64,000 nucleotides of DNA from FEN-1297 sp964498065 (GTDB lineage Bacteria; Bacteroidota; Ignavibacteria; Ignavibacteriales; Ignavibacteriaceae), in the NCBI GenBank assembly GCA_964498065.1, contig CAZCFZ010000011.1:18872-82871 (forward strand). The letters run 5' to 3'. The position numbers and the translations under genes are program-made. The first letter of the stretch is position 1, and each line of letters begins with the position of its first letter. A model generated the notes under the pieces. That model made no database searches, was not told the origin of the DNA, and was given only the letters and a program-made list of their open reading frames with translations. Of the stretch, positions 26,058 to 33,992 are shown piece after piece.

Positions 26058-26491
26058 TTATTTTGCCTAACAAACTTTTGAGTTGCCAATTCATCAATTA
26101 CTTGCATATCGAGATGATTCTGCTCATTCTTAAAATTTTCACTGTAATTATCTTCAAGAGTTTCAAAAATTGTATGTTCTTTGCTTTTCTGAACAAGTTC
26201 GGACATTTTTATTTTTCTTTTTTCTTTCAGCTTATTTATTTGATTAAGAATGGAAATCCTTTCTTTTTCTAAACATACCTCATATCCGTTTTTAAATTTC
26301 AATTCGCCTGCAGTTATATTATGACGGATAGGAGCGGTTCTGCTCGCCATTACCTCACCGGTTAATTTATCATATTCCATCATCAGTTTATCAATCTGGA
26401 TTTCAATTACAGCAACTTCTTTTTGCACTTTTTTTTCAAGTGTTTCTTTTACCTTCTTAACTGCTTCAAATTTATAAACAAATTTAGCCAT
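26054..26491 (-). CDS. fliJ: Flagellar export protein FliJ
   Basis: 145 aa, almost entirely coiled coil and rich in Lys/Glu, with the FliJ-like N-terminus FVYKFEAVKKVKETLEKKVQ. FliJ is the central stalk of the FliHIJ ATPase complex and escorts chaperones to FlhA. Identification depends on coiled-coil character, size and position directly after fliI, as FliJ sequences are poorly conserved. Confidence 0.88.
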   Translation of the reverse strand: MAKFVYKFEAVKKVKETLEKKVQKEVAVIEIQIDKLMMEYDKLTGEVMASRTAPIRHNITAGELKFKNGYEVCLEKERISILNQINKLKEKRKIKMSELVQKSKEHTIFETLEDNYSENFKNEQNHLDMQVIDELATQKFVRQNK

Positions 26492-26498
26492 AGCTTAC

Positions 26499-27827
26499 CT
26501 ACAAGGGTTGCTCTATAATTTGATTTAACCTCGATATTGTCTCTTCATAGAGTGTCTTTTCCATCATATCCTGTTTTAAAAATCCCCTTAAAAGATTTAT
26601 TTTGGATAAAGCATGATCAATTTGAGGATTACTTCCCTTTACATAAGCACCTATATTAATTAAGTCTTCCGCTTCCTTATAAGTTGCCAGTATTTCATTA
26701 AAAACAATTGCCCGTTTCCGGTGTTCAATGTCAACAACATCCGGCATTACACGGCTAACGCTTTGTAGCGGATCTACAGCAGGAAATTGTCCTTTATTGG
26801 CAAGTTTTCTCGAAAGGACAACATGTCCGTCAAGAATTGATCTAACTGCATCGGCAATAGGTTCAGTCATGTCATCGCCGTCAACAAGTACAGTATAAAA
26901 TCCTGTAATTGATCCCTTTTCAGTTGATCCAGCTCTTTCAAGAAGCTTAGGCAAAATAGCAAAAACAGAGGGTGTATATCCTTTTGTTGTCGGCGGCTCA
27001 CCGACAGTCAATCCTATTTCCCTTTGCGCCATTGCAAATCTCGTGACGGAATCCATCATTAGAACTACATCCATTCCTTGATCGCGAAAATATTCTGCAA
27101 TTGTAGTTCCTATAAAAGCACCCTTCATTCTTACAAGAGCACTTTTATCACTTGTTGCAACAATTACAACAGACTTTTTTAATCCTTCTTCACCAAGATC
27201 TTTTTCAATAAATTCTCTAACTTCCCTGCCTCTTTCTCCAATTAATGTGATTACGTTTATATCTGCATTTGTATTACGAGCTATCATTCCCATTGTAACA
27301 CTTTTACCAACACCGCTGCCTGCAAATATTCCAAGCCTTTGCCCTTTACCTACAGTAAGCAAACCGTCAACAGCTCTAATACCGGTCTGTAAGGGAGTAA
27401 TTATTCTCTTTCTTTCCAAAGGACTGGGCGGGCTGCTATATATTGTTGTATAATTTGAACAATTCAATGCCCCTTTGCCGTCAATAGGATTGCCTAAACC
27501 GTCAATTACTCTTCCTAATAATTCCATACCGACGTTAACAGAAAAACTTTTACCTGTAGCTTTAATTTCACATGACGGAGAAATGTTTTGCACTTCACCA
27601 AGCGCAATTGAAAGTACTTTTCCATCCTTAAAACCGACTACTTCCGATTGACAAACTTCTTTTCCTTCTCTATCTATTATTGTACAAATTTCTCCCAGTG
27701 AAACATTTGGTCCAATAGAAACTATAACCAATCCGATAACGTCGGAAACTTTCCCGTTAACAATTATTGGATCGATTCTTTCAATAATTCTTTCAAACTT
27801 GGAATAAATTCTTTCTGCTACTTCCAT
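26499..27827 (-). CDS. fliI: Flagellum-specific ATPase FliI
   Basis: 442 aa, F1-ATPase beta-like. Walker A is AGSGVGKS (169-176); Walker B is DVVLMMDSVTRFAMAQRE, followed by GLTVGEPPTTKGYTPSVFA. The catalytic Glu lies in TLIGERGREVREF. FliI energises unloading of substrate-chaperone complexes at the export gate. It shares one base with fliH upstream and lies 7 bases before fliJ. Confidence 0.97.
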   Translation of the reverse strand: MEVAERIYSKFERIIERIDPIIVNGKVSDVIGLVIVSIGPNVSLGEICTIIDREGKEVCQSEVVGFKDGKVLSIALGEVQNISPSCEIKATGKSFSVNVGMELLGRVIDGLGNPIDGKGALNCSNYTTIYSSPPSPLERKRIITPLQTGIRAVDGLLTVGKGQRLGIFAGSGVGKSVTMGMIARNTNADINVITLIGERGREVREFIEKDLGEEGLKKSVVIVATSDKSALVRMKGAFIGTTIAEYFRDQGMDVVLMMDSVTRFAMAQREIGLTVGEPPTTKGYTPSVFAILPKLLERAGSTEKGSITGFYTVLVDGDDMTEPIADAVRSILDGHVVLSRKLANKGQFPAVDPLQSVSRVMPDVVDIEHRKRAIVFNEILATYKEAEDLINIGAYVKGSNPQIDHALSKINLLRGFLKQDMMEKTLYEETISRLNQIIEQPL

Positions 27828-28441
27828 TAAATGTTTGCTTCCAATTGTTTGCTTATTTCGTTTAATTGAGATGAAATTCTTGCATCTACATTGCCGATTT
27901 CGGTTTCAACCAAACAACCGCCTTTTTCAATCCTGTCTTCCGGTTCAAACTTAATTTTATTATAAGAATCGCTATTAAATTGCTCCTGACTTTCTTCATT
28001 AATAACTTTAAAATCTTCGGGATTAAGCTTTACAAATACCTTATTTGATCCCATCACTTTTTTTATAGATTCCTTTAAAATTGTATTAATTACGGTTTCC
28101 CGGTTTATTTCTCTCTTAATTATCTTTTCTGCAATTGAAACGGATAAATCTATAACCAACTTTTCAAATACGGATTCATATTCATCGATTTTGCTTTCCA
28201 ATTGTAAGACTATATTATCAACGCTCTTATATTTTTGAGTTATTCTTTCGGTATATTCCTTTTCATAAAATTCTTTTACTTCTTTCTTTCCTTCATTAAA
28301 TCCCCTTTCGTAGTGCTGATCCAATTGCCGTTTAAATACATTTTCATCGGTTTCTATCGTATAATTTTTCTCTTCAAGCGGATTTCCCAATAAAACGCTT
28401 AACCTTTTTGATTTTGCATTAATTTTAATAGTGCTAGACAT
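27827..28441 (-). CDS. fliH: Flagellar ATPase regulator FliH
   Basis: 204 aa with a Lys/Glu-rich coiled coil (about 45-105) and a C-terminal FliH/V-ATPase-E-like domain: LVIDLSVSIAEKIIKREINR, then VKLNPEDFKVINEESQEQFN and EDRIEKGGCLVETEIGNVDA. FliH dimers bind FliI and tether it to FliN. It overlaps fliG by 8 bases. Confidence 0.92.
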   Translation of the reverse strand: MSSTIKINAKSKRLSVLLGNPLEEKNYTIETDENVFKRQLDQHYERGFNEGKKEVKEFYEKEYTERITQKYKSVDNIVLQLESKIDEYESVFEKLVIDLSVSIAEKIIKREINRETVINTILKESIKKVMGSNKVFVKLNPEDFKVINEESQEQFNSDSYNKIKFEPEDRIEKGGCLVETEIGNVDARISSQLNEISKQLEANI

Positions 28442-29456
28442 ACATATCTTCGTTGCCTCCTCTTAGATTAAGGCTTATTTCACCGTTTTCTTCAAGGGCT
28501 TTTACCACATCAATTATTCTGGCTTGCGCCGATTCAACTTCTTTTAGCTTCACTTTACCCATATACTGCAATTCTTCTTTCAATAAATCCGAAGCCCGTT
28601 CAGACATGTTGGAGAATATTTTATCCTTTAATTTATCATCTGCAATCTTTAATGAAAGAGCAAGGTCTTTTCTGTCAATATCGCGCAAGATTTTCTGTAT
28701 ATCTTTATCCTGTATGTTTATTATATCGTCAAACATGAACATTAATCTTTTTATTTCAGCAGCTACATCCTGATCTTTTTGTTCAATCCCCGAAAGAATT
28801 TCTTTACTTAAACTGATACTGGTTCTATTTAAAACAGCAGCAAGACTTTTTGAACCTCCGATTTTACTTAATGATTGGCCCATATTTAACCCGGCCATTT
28901 CATCAACAACTTTTTCAATTTGCTTTAGTGTCTGGGGAGAAATTTTACCAAGGGTTGCAATTCTATAGGCAACATCGGTTCTTAAAGGTTCTCCTAGTTC
29001 TTTTAAGGCATCAGCGGTTTGATCGGGATGAAGATGAGATAATATTAATGCAATTGTCTGCGGATGTTCTTTATTTAAGAAATTTATTAGTTGTGTGGAA
29101 TCTGCTTTCTTTAATACATCAAAACCTTTTAAAGTTGTCAGGTTTTTAACTTTCTCAATTATTTCCACTGCCCTGTTTAGGCCGAATGATTTTTCCAAAA
29201 CTGCCTGGGCAAATTCAAGTCCTCCTTCCAAAACATATTCGCGTGCGGTAACCATTGTGTAAAATTCTTCAAGCACGGCATCAACTGTTTGCGAGGGGAT
29301 ATTTTTAACTTTTGATATTTCGGTAGAAATTAATTCTACTTCCGAATTATCCAGATGCTTAAAAACCTCTGCTGCACTTTCTATATTCATAGCAATCATC
29401 AGCAAAGCTGCTTTTTGTAATCCGGGTAAATCTACCGGTTTTAATTCTCGTGCCAT
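28434..29456 (-). CDS. fliG: Flagellar motor switch protein FliG
   Basis: 340 aa, three-domain FliG. The middle domain carries the EHPQ motif (NKEHPQTIALILSHLHPDQT). The C-terminal domain has the torque helix with alternating charges: KDIQKILRDIDRKDLALSLK, then FSNMSERASDLLKEELQYMG. FliG transmits stator force to the rotor and binds FliF through its N-terminal domain. The protein ends NLRGGNEDMYV. It overlaps fliH by 8 bases and follows fliF by 9. Confidence 0.97.
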   Translation of the reverse strand: MARELKPVDLPGLQKAALLMIAMNIESAAEVFKHLDNSEVELISTEISKVKNIPSQTVDAVLEEFYTMVTAREYVLEGGLEFAQAVLEKSFGLNRAVEIIEKVKNLTTLKGFDVLKKADSTQLINFLNKEHPQTIALILSHLHPDQTADALKELGEPLRTDVAYRIATLGKISPQTLKQIEKVVDEMAGLNMGQSLSKIGGSKSLAAVLNRTSISLSKEILSGIEQKDQDVAAEIKRLMFMFDDIINIQDKDIQKILRDIDRKDLALSLKIADDKLKDKIFSNMSERASDLLKEELQYMGKVKLKEVESAQARIIDVVKALEENGEISLNLRGGNEDMYV

Positions 29457-29465
29457 ATTCTCACA

Positions 29466-31070
29466 TTATAATTCATCTTCATGTAACCAGACGTTAATTA
29501 ATTTTGCCGCATCTACAGGATTTTTGGAAACATAATTGACTATTTTATCATGCTGCATTCTTTTATGTGCTGCTTCATCAGATATTTCATCTTCCAGGTC
29601 TCCTAGAGGCAGCAAGTTTTTCTTTTTCACCGGATTATTAATTTGCGGTGCCCTTGTACCCCCGGCTAATTCCGAAGGTGAATAATTATTTAGTTGAAGG
29701 TTATCGTTTCCGGCAAAAGTACCTATAAGTATCTTTTGGTTTTTCAATCGTTTCATTAATCCTTTTAGTAAAAAGATAGAAGCCACTATAGCTATTATCA
29801 TTATTAACGGATTTATCCACTTATTTACATTATCCACTGCACCGCCGGGTTCGGCAACCTGCACATTATCTAATCCCTTGGTTTCAAAAGGTATATTAAC
29901 TATGGAAAACTGGTCTTTTCTAGAAGGGTCAATGCCTACAGCGTTTTTAATAATTTCCTGAAGTTTATTCATCTGTTCCTTTGAACGGGGTGAAAAAACT
30001 GTTTTTGTTTTGTCTCCGGTTTTAACTTCCTTCGGTATATCGTTAATTACTGCCGCTACGCTTAAACGCTGTATGTTTCCGCTTCCTTGAATTACTTTTT
30101 CAATTGTTTTATTTATATCATAATTAGTTATGTTGTTTTGACTAATCTGGGCTGTAGAATCAGTAAGGTTTTTACCGTTGTTGGTAGACTTAATCGACTG
30201 TTCGCTTATCGCTACCTGAGAATTCGGATCATATGTCTCCATCGTTTTTTGTACCTGGTCAAAATTCAAATCAGCATTAACTTCAACCATGGAATTTCCG
30301 TATCCCAAAACATTATCAAGCATACTTTGCGCTTTCTGCGCCAGATAATTTTCGACTGATTTTTTTATTTCATACTGTTTAGAACTCGATACCGCCAGCG
30401 GATCGGTATCTTCTTCTTTGGATAAAAGCTTACCTTCAGTATCTATAAGAGCAACTTTCCCGGGCTGAAGGCCTTCAACACTGCTGGAAACTAAATTCAA
30501 AATTGCTGCTATATTATTTCTTGATAAATAATAACCCCTTCTTAATTTCAAAACGACGGCTGCTGTTGGTAATTTTTGCTCATCTTTAAAAACGGATCTA
30601 TGCGGAATTACTATATGAACTCTCGCCCCCTGTACTCCGTCAATTTCCATTATTGTTTTTGCAAGCTCACCTTCAAGAGCTCTTTGATAATCCAACTTCT
30701 GCATAAACTCCGACATTCCCATAGTTGATTTATCAAAAATTTCATATCCTACCACACCTGAACTGGGAATGCCTTTGCTTGCCATGGACAACCTTTCTTC
30801 ATAAACTTTATCCTTTGGTACTTTAATAACCGTTCCGTTATTATCGATTATATAAGGAATTTTTTGTGCATTTAATTGATCTACTACTTTTGCAGCATCG
30901 TCCTGGGCTAAATTCGTATAAAGCGGAACGTAGTCGGGTTGATTTAAAAAGAATAAAAGAGTAATCAGCATTACTATGGTTACTCCAACTGTTCCGCCAA
31001 TTATAAATTTTTGCTGAAGCGAGAGCTTATTAAATATATTTGTTACTTGAGTTAAAGAATTTTCCTTCAT
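29466..31070 (-). CDS. fliF: Flagellar MS-ring protein FliF
   Basis: 534 aa. The first membrane helix is at about 23-43 (IIGGTVGVTIVMLITLLFFL) and the second at about 418-440 (INPLIMIIAIVASIFLLKGL). The periplasmic ring-building region begins YVPLYTNLAQDDAAKVVDQL and includes the family segment EGELAKTIMEIDGVQGARVH. The cytoplasmic tail ends with the FliG-binding helix ENPVDAAKLINVWL-like sequence (KNPVDAAKLINVWLHEDEL). FliF is the assembly base of the basal body. Confidence 0.97.
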   Translation of the reverse strand: MKENSLTQVTNIFNKLSLQQKFIIGGTVGVTIVMLITLLFFLNQPDYVPLYTNLAQDDAAKVVDQLNAQKIPYIIDNNGTVIKVPKDKVYEERLSMASKGIPSSGVVGYEIFDKSTMGMSEFMQKLDYQRALEGELAKTIMEIDGVQGARVHIVIPHRSVFKDEQKLPTAAVVLKLRRGYYLSRNNIAAILNLVSSSVEGLQPGKVALIDTEGKLLSKEEDTDPLAVSSSKQYEIKKSVENYLAQKAQSMLDNVLGYGNSMVEVNADLNFDQVQKTMETYDPNSQVAISEQSIKSTNNGKNLTDSTAQISQNNITNYDINKTIEKVIQGSGNIQRLSVAAVINDIPKEVKTGDKTKTVFSPRSKEQMNKLQEIIKNAVGIDPSRKDQFSIVNIPFETKGLDNVQVAEPGGAVDNVNKWINPLIMIIAIVASIFLLKGLMKRLKNQKILIGTFAGNDNLQLNNYSPSELAGGTRAPQINNPVKKKNLLPLGDLEDEISDEAAHKRMQHDKIVNYVSKNPVDAAKLINVWLHEDEL

Positions 31071-31075
31071 GGTAA

Positions 31076-31372
31076 TTAAACCGGCATACTGGTTAACTGA
31101 TTATACATATCTAATGCTTTATTCCGGATCTCCATTAATAATTCCAGACTTGTTTTAGCCTGTTCCCCTGCTATCATTACATCCTGGATTTCAACATTTC
31201 CGCCCTGTACAAACTGGTTTGTTAAATTATCCGCATTAAGCTGGCTTTGATTTACTTTGCCTATAAATTCCGTTAAAACATTTTTAAAATCATCACCCTT
31301 GCTTTTATCCGCACCATTCAGGTTATCTAATTTAGGAACGAAACTTTGTAATGCATCTATTTTCATACTCAA
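31076..31372 (-). CDS. fliE: Flagellar MS-ring/rod adaptor FliE
   Basis: 98 aa, normal size. The C-terminal family signature is GGNVEIQDVMIAGEQAKTSL followed by ELLMEIRNKALDMYNQLTSM. A FKNVLTEFIGKVNQSQLNA helix precedes it. FliE joins the MS ring to the proximal rod. The start codon overlaps the stop of the preceding 89-aa gene by four bases; fliF follows after five bases. Confidence 0.95.
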   Translation of the reverse strand: MSMKIDALQSFVPKLDNLNGADKSKGDDFKNVLTEFIGKVNQSQLNADNLTNQFVQGGNVEIQDVMIAGEQAKTSLELLMEIRNKALDMYNQLTSMPV

Positions 31373-31638
31373 CCTCTTTTATCAAATAATGAACCGATTT
31401 TTACTCCTGACATTTCCCCGTTCTTTTTGTAAAAATGATAATCGGTAACTTCCGACTTGTTATCAGGGAAAAGTCCCATAAAAAAATTTTTCTCATCCGT
31501 TGAAAGATTATTTTTATTGGCTTGAGCTGCCGGATTAGCTTCCGATTTACCGGGAACTTCGTTTTGCTTGGGGTGTCTTACGGTATTAGGTAATATCTGG
31601 GGTGAATAGTTCCCGATTACATTTGTTGCAATTTTCAT
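31369..31638 (-). CDS. Hypothetical 89-aa protein between flgC and fliE
   Basis: 89 aa with a disordered Asn/Pro/Lys-rich first half (NTVRHPKQNEVPGKSEANPA) and a compact second half: LSTDEKNFFMGLFPDNKSEV, TDYHFYKKNGEMSGVKIGSL, then FDKRG. It lies 3 bases after flgC and overlaps fliE by four, so it is embedded in the flgB-flgC-fliE core. No known family is recognised. The EKNFFMGLFP segment suggests a short helix, and a small rod or export accessory factor is possible. Confidence 0.7.
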   Translation of the reverse strand: MKIATNVIGNYSPQILPNTVRHPKQNEVPGKSEANPAAQANKNNLSTDEKNFFMGLFPDNKSEVTDYHFYKKNGEMSGVKIGSLFDKRG

Positions 31639-31641
31639 TTA

Positions 31642-32145
31642 TTATATCTCCAAAGAATCTTTCACCATCTGTTTAGAAGCATCTAAAGCAGTCAAATTTG
31701 ATTCGTAGCTTCTAGTTGCCGAAATCATATCAACCATTTCGGTTACAATATTTACATTTGATTCCTGGACATATCCTTTGGCATCTGCGTTTGGATTGTG
31801 AGGATCATAAACCAATGCACCTTGCTGCTGGTCAGTTTCAACCTGAGTTGTTAATCCCGTACCTTCAGAATTACCGTTTATATCGAGGCTGGAAGCGGGA
31901 ACGGAAATATGTGCCTGGTCGTTTACATTTAACGGAAGCACGCTTTGTTCCATAGTAAGATTATTGGCGAACTGATTCTGGTCATCCTTAATTTCCAGGT
32001 ATTTTCTTTGATAAGGCTGACCGTTAGCCATTCTGGTTACATCAGCATTCGCAATATTTTCAGCAATCAGATTCATACGCTTCCGCTGTATGCTTAATCC
32101 TTTTGCACTTATATTAAAGCCGGGAAAGTTAATTCCGATTTTCAT
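31642..32145 (-). CDS. flgC: Flagellar proximal rod protein FlgC
   Basis: 167 aa. The N-terminus has FNISAKGLSIQRKRMNLIAE then NIANADVTRM. The C-terminus has GYVQESNVNIVTEMVDMISA then TRSYESNLTALDASKQM, the expected axial-protein pair. It is slightly longer than E. coli FlgC (134 aa), with the insertion in the central beta region. It shares one base with flgB upstream. Confidence 0.96.
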   Translation of the reverse strand: MKIGINFPGFNISAKGLSIQRKRMNLIAENIANADVTRMANGQPYQRKYLEIKDDQNQFANNLTMEQSVLPLNVNDQAHISVPASSLDINGNSEGTGLTTQVETDQQQGALVYDPHNPNADAKGYVQESNVNIVTEMVDMISATRSYESNLTALDASKQMVKDSLEI

Positions 32146-32534
32146 TAGCTTACATCTCCTTTTATTACCATTTGAATATTTCTAAAGTAATCTCCAATTT
32201 TTTTTGATGTAAATTGGAAATTGAGATTGTTTACGGCTAATTCCGACATTTGCTTATCAATATCAACATTATTTACTCCTGAAACGTTGTCATTACTTTT
32301 ATCCGTAACAATCTTATAGCTCGGAACTTCATCAGATGGATTTGCGCCGATTTGCCTTGAATCATCAGTCTTTAATAAGGCGGTCATATTATCGTTCAAC
32401 ACGTTTTTAAATTCAACATTCTGAGTATGATAATTTTCGGTTCCAACATTTGCTATATTTTGCGATATAATTTTATTCCTAAGAGCACAATAATTAGCAA
32501 AGTTTTCAAGTAATTTTATTGTTGATTGTGACAT
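32145..32534 (-). CDS. flgB: Flagellar proximal rod protein FlgB
   Basis: 129 aa with the FlgB pattern LLENFANYCALRNKIISQNI then ANVGTENYHTQNVEFKNVL, and a C-terminal DIDKQMSELAVNNLNFQFTS. It is the first gene of the long flgB-flgE unit. A 125-base spacer separates it from the che operon; a sigma-54-like site lies at 32566-32582. Confidence 0.95.
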   Translation of the reverse strand: MSQSTIKLLENFANYCALRNKIISQNIANVGTENYHTQNVEFKNVLNDNMTALLKTDDSRQIGANPSDEVPSYKIVTDKSNDNVSGVNNVDIDKQMSELAVNNLNFQFTSKKIGDYFRNIQMVIKGDVS

Positions 32535-32565
32535 TTAAACACCTAAAATTAATTTTATTGTTAGG

Positions 32566-32582
32566 TTTCAAAATAAATGCCA
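32566..32582 (-). promoter_or_regulatory. Sigma-54-like promoter upstream of flgB
   Basis: On the minus strand TGGCAT (32577-32582) is followed after five bases by TTGA (32568-32571 region). This fits TGGCAY-N5-TTGC except that the invariant C of the -12 element is A. It lies about 34 bases before the flgB ATG, at the head of the basal-body operon. The NtrC-type activator at 54375 makes a sigma-54 step plausible. The mismatch lowers confidence. Confidence 0.35.
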
Positions 32583-32659
32583 TTAAAAGGGTGGGAGTTT
32601 TTCCAAAAAATTTATTGGTTGTAAATTAAAATTGGCTATATATGAACAGTTGTAAGTTA

Positions 32660-32905
32660 TTAATCAGAATAATCTAGTATTACCGATTTAGTTTGGCCGC
32701 AGGAACAAACAAATTTAATTTCTTTAATTGAATCATTAGCATCTTTTTTTAAAATAATTTTTACGCCTTCATGGCTTTCTTCCTCCACTGAAATTTTTGT
32801 CTTGCCTACCAGTTCAGCATCGGTACTTTTAATAAAATTGCTTGAAGATTCATTTAAATCATAATTATATTCTCTAAATAACGGTTCTTTGAAATTATTT
32901 TTCAT
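32660..32905 (-). CDS. Hypothetical 81-aa protein at the end of the che operon
   Basis: 81 aa, acidic, with a central KTKISVEEESHEGVKIILKK strand region and a C-terminal IKEIKFVCSCGQTKSVILDY containing a CxC pair. It overlaps cheB by 11 bases and is the last gene before the flgB promoter gap. I do not recognise the family. The two cysteines could bind metal or be redox-active, but a single CxC is weak evidence. Confidence 0.65.
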   Translation of the reverse strand: MKNNFKEPLFREYNYDLNESSSNFIKSTDAELVGKTKISVEEESHEGVKIILKKDANDSIKEIKFVCSCGQTKSVILDYSD

Positions 32906-33992
32906 TTGCTGTAATCCTATTTATTATTTCCGGAAATTTTTCAAGAGGAGCAATTATATCTGCTAATCCTGAATCGGCAACTGCCCTTGGCATGCCGTAA
33001 ACTACGCAGGTACTTTCATCCTGCACCAAACTGTATCCGCCGAGTTCCTTTAATTTTTTTATCCCTTCAAGTCCGTCTTTTCCCATTCCCGTCATTATAA
33101 TGCCAAGCATGTACTTCCCGTAAATATCAATAATAGATTTAAGCATTATGTCTACACAGGGCCGGTGTAATGTATCCAATGGCTCTTCAGAAATATTAAT
33201 AGTAACTATGCCGGAGGATTTTTTTTCTAAAGTCATATGAAAACCGCCCGGCGCAAAATAAATTACTCCGTTTTTTACAATTTCATCATTTTCGGCTTCT
33301 TTAACTTCAAGTTCACTCATTCCGTTCAATCTTTCGGCTAGGGACTTTGTAAACTTAGGGGGCATATGCTGAACAATAAATATGGGACAATTGATTTTTT
33401 TTGAAAGCAGCGGAATGACTTTTTGAAGAGAAAAAGGTCCCCCGGTGGATATACCAAGTCCGATTGCCTTAAACCCGATTGCCGGAATATTGTTGGATTG
33501 ATTTATTGCTGCAGATGTTTCGGAATGGCCTTTATCTATATTTCGAACTCTTCTTAAACGATCTTTTAATCTTTTTTGATTAACAATTTCTTTTACCTTA
33601 TTAATCAAATCTGCTTTTATCTTTATTATATTAACATTCACATATGATAATTCTTTAGGAATAAAATCAACAGCACCATATTCCAGCGCTTTAATCGTAC
33701 TGTTTGCACCTTCCGTGGTTAAAGAGCTTACCATGATAACAGGCGTCGGATAATCTTTCATGATTTTCTTTAGTGCCGTAAGACCGTCCATTTTAGGCAT
33801 TTCAATATCCAATGTCACTATATCAGGTTTTAAAGACTTTACAAGTTCATATCCTTCCTGACCGTCTCTAGCAGTTGCAATTACACTAATTTCAGGATCA
33901 CTTTCAAGCATTATCGAAATAGATTTACGCATGAAAGCCGAATCATCAACAACCAGAGCTTTAATTTTTCTATTTAAATTATTATTCAGCAA
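32895..33992 (-). CDS. cheB: Chemotaxis methylesterase/deamidase CheB
   Basis: 365 aa. Receiver domain 10-125 with DD at 16-17, phospho-Asp62 in TLDIEMPKMDG, and a Lys in IPKE. Linker to about 170. The esterase domain has the catalytic triad positions S182 (GISTGGPFSL), H209 (IVQHMPP) and D306 (TGMGKDGLEG). It removes methyl groups from MCPs after phosphorylation by CheA. It overlaps cheA upstream and the 81-aa gene downstream by 11 bases each. Confidence 0.97.
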   Translation of the reverse strand: MLNNNLNRKIKALVVDDSAFMRKSISIMLESDPEISVIATARDGQEGYELVKSLKPDIVTLDIEMPKMDGLTALKKIMKDYPTPVIMVSSLTTEGANSTIKALEYGAVDFIPKELSYVNVNIIKIKADLINKVKEIVNQKRLKDRLRRVRNIDKGHSETSAAINQSNNIPAIGFKAIGLGISTGGPFSLQKVIPLLSKKINCPIFIVQHMPPKFTKSLAERLNGMSELEVKEAENDEIVKNGVIYFAPGGFHMTLEKKSSGIVTINISEEPLDTLHRPCVDIMLKSIIDIYGKYMLGIIMTGMGKDGLEGIKKLKELGGYSLVQDESTCVVYGMPRAVADSGLADIIAPLEKFPEIINRITANEK

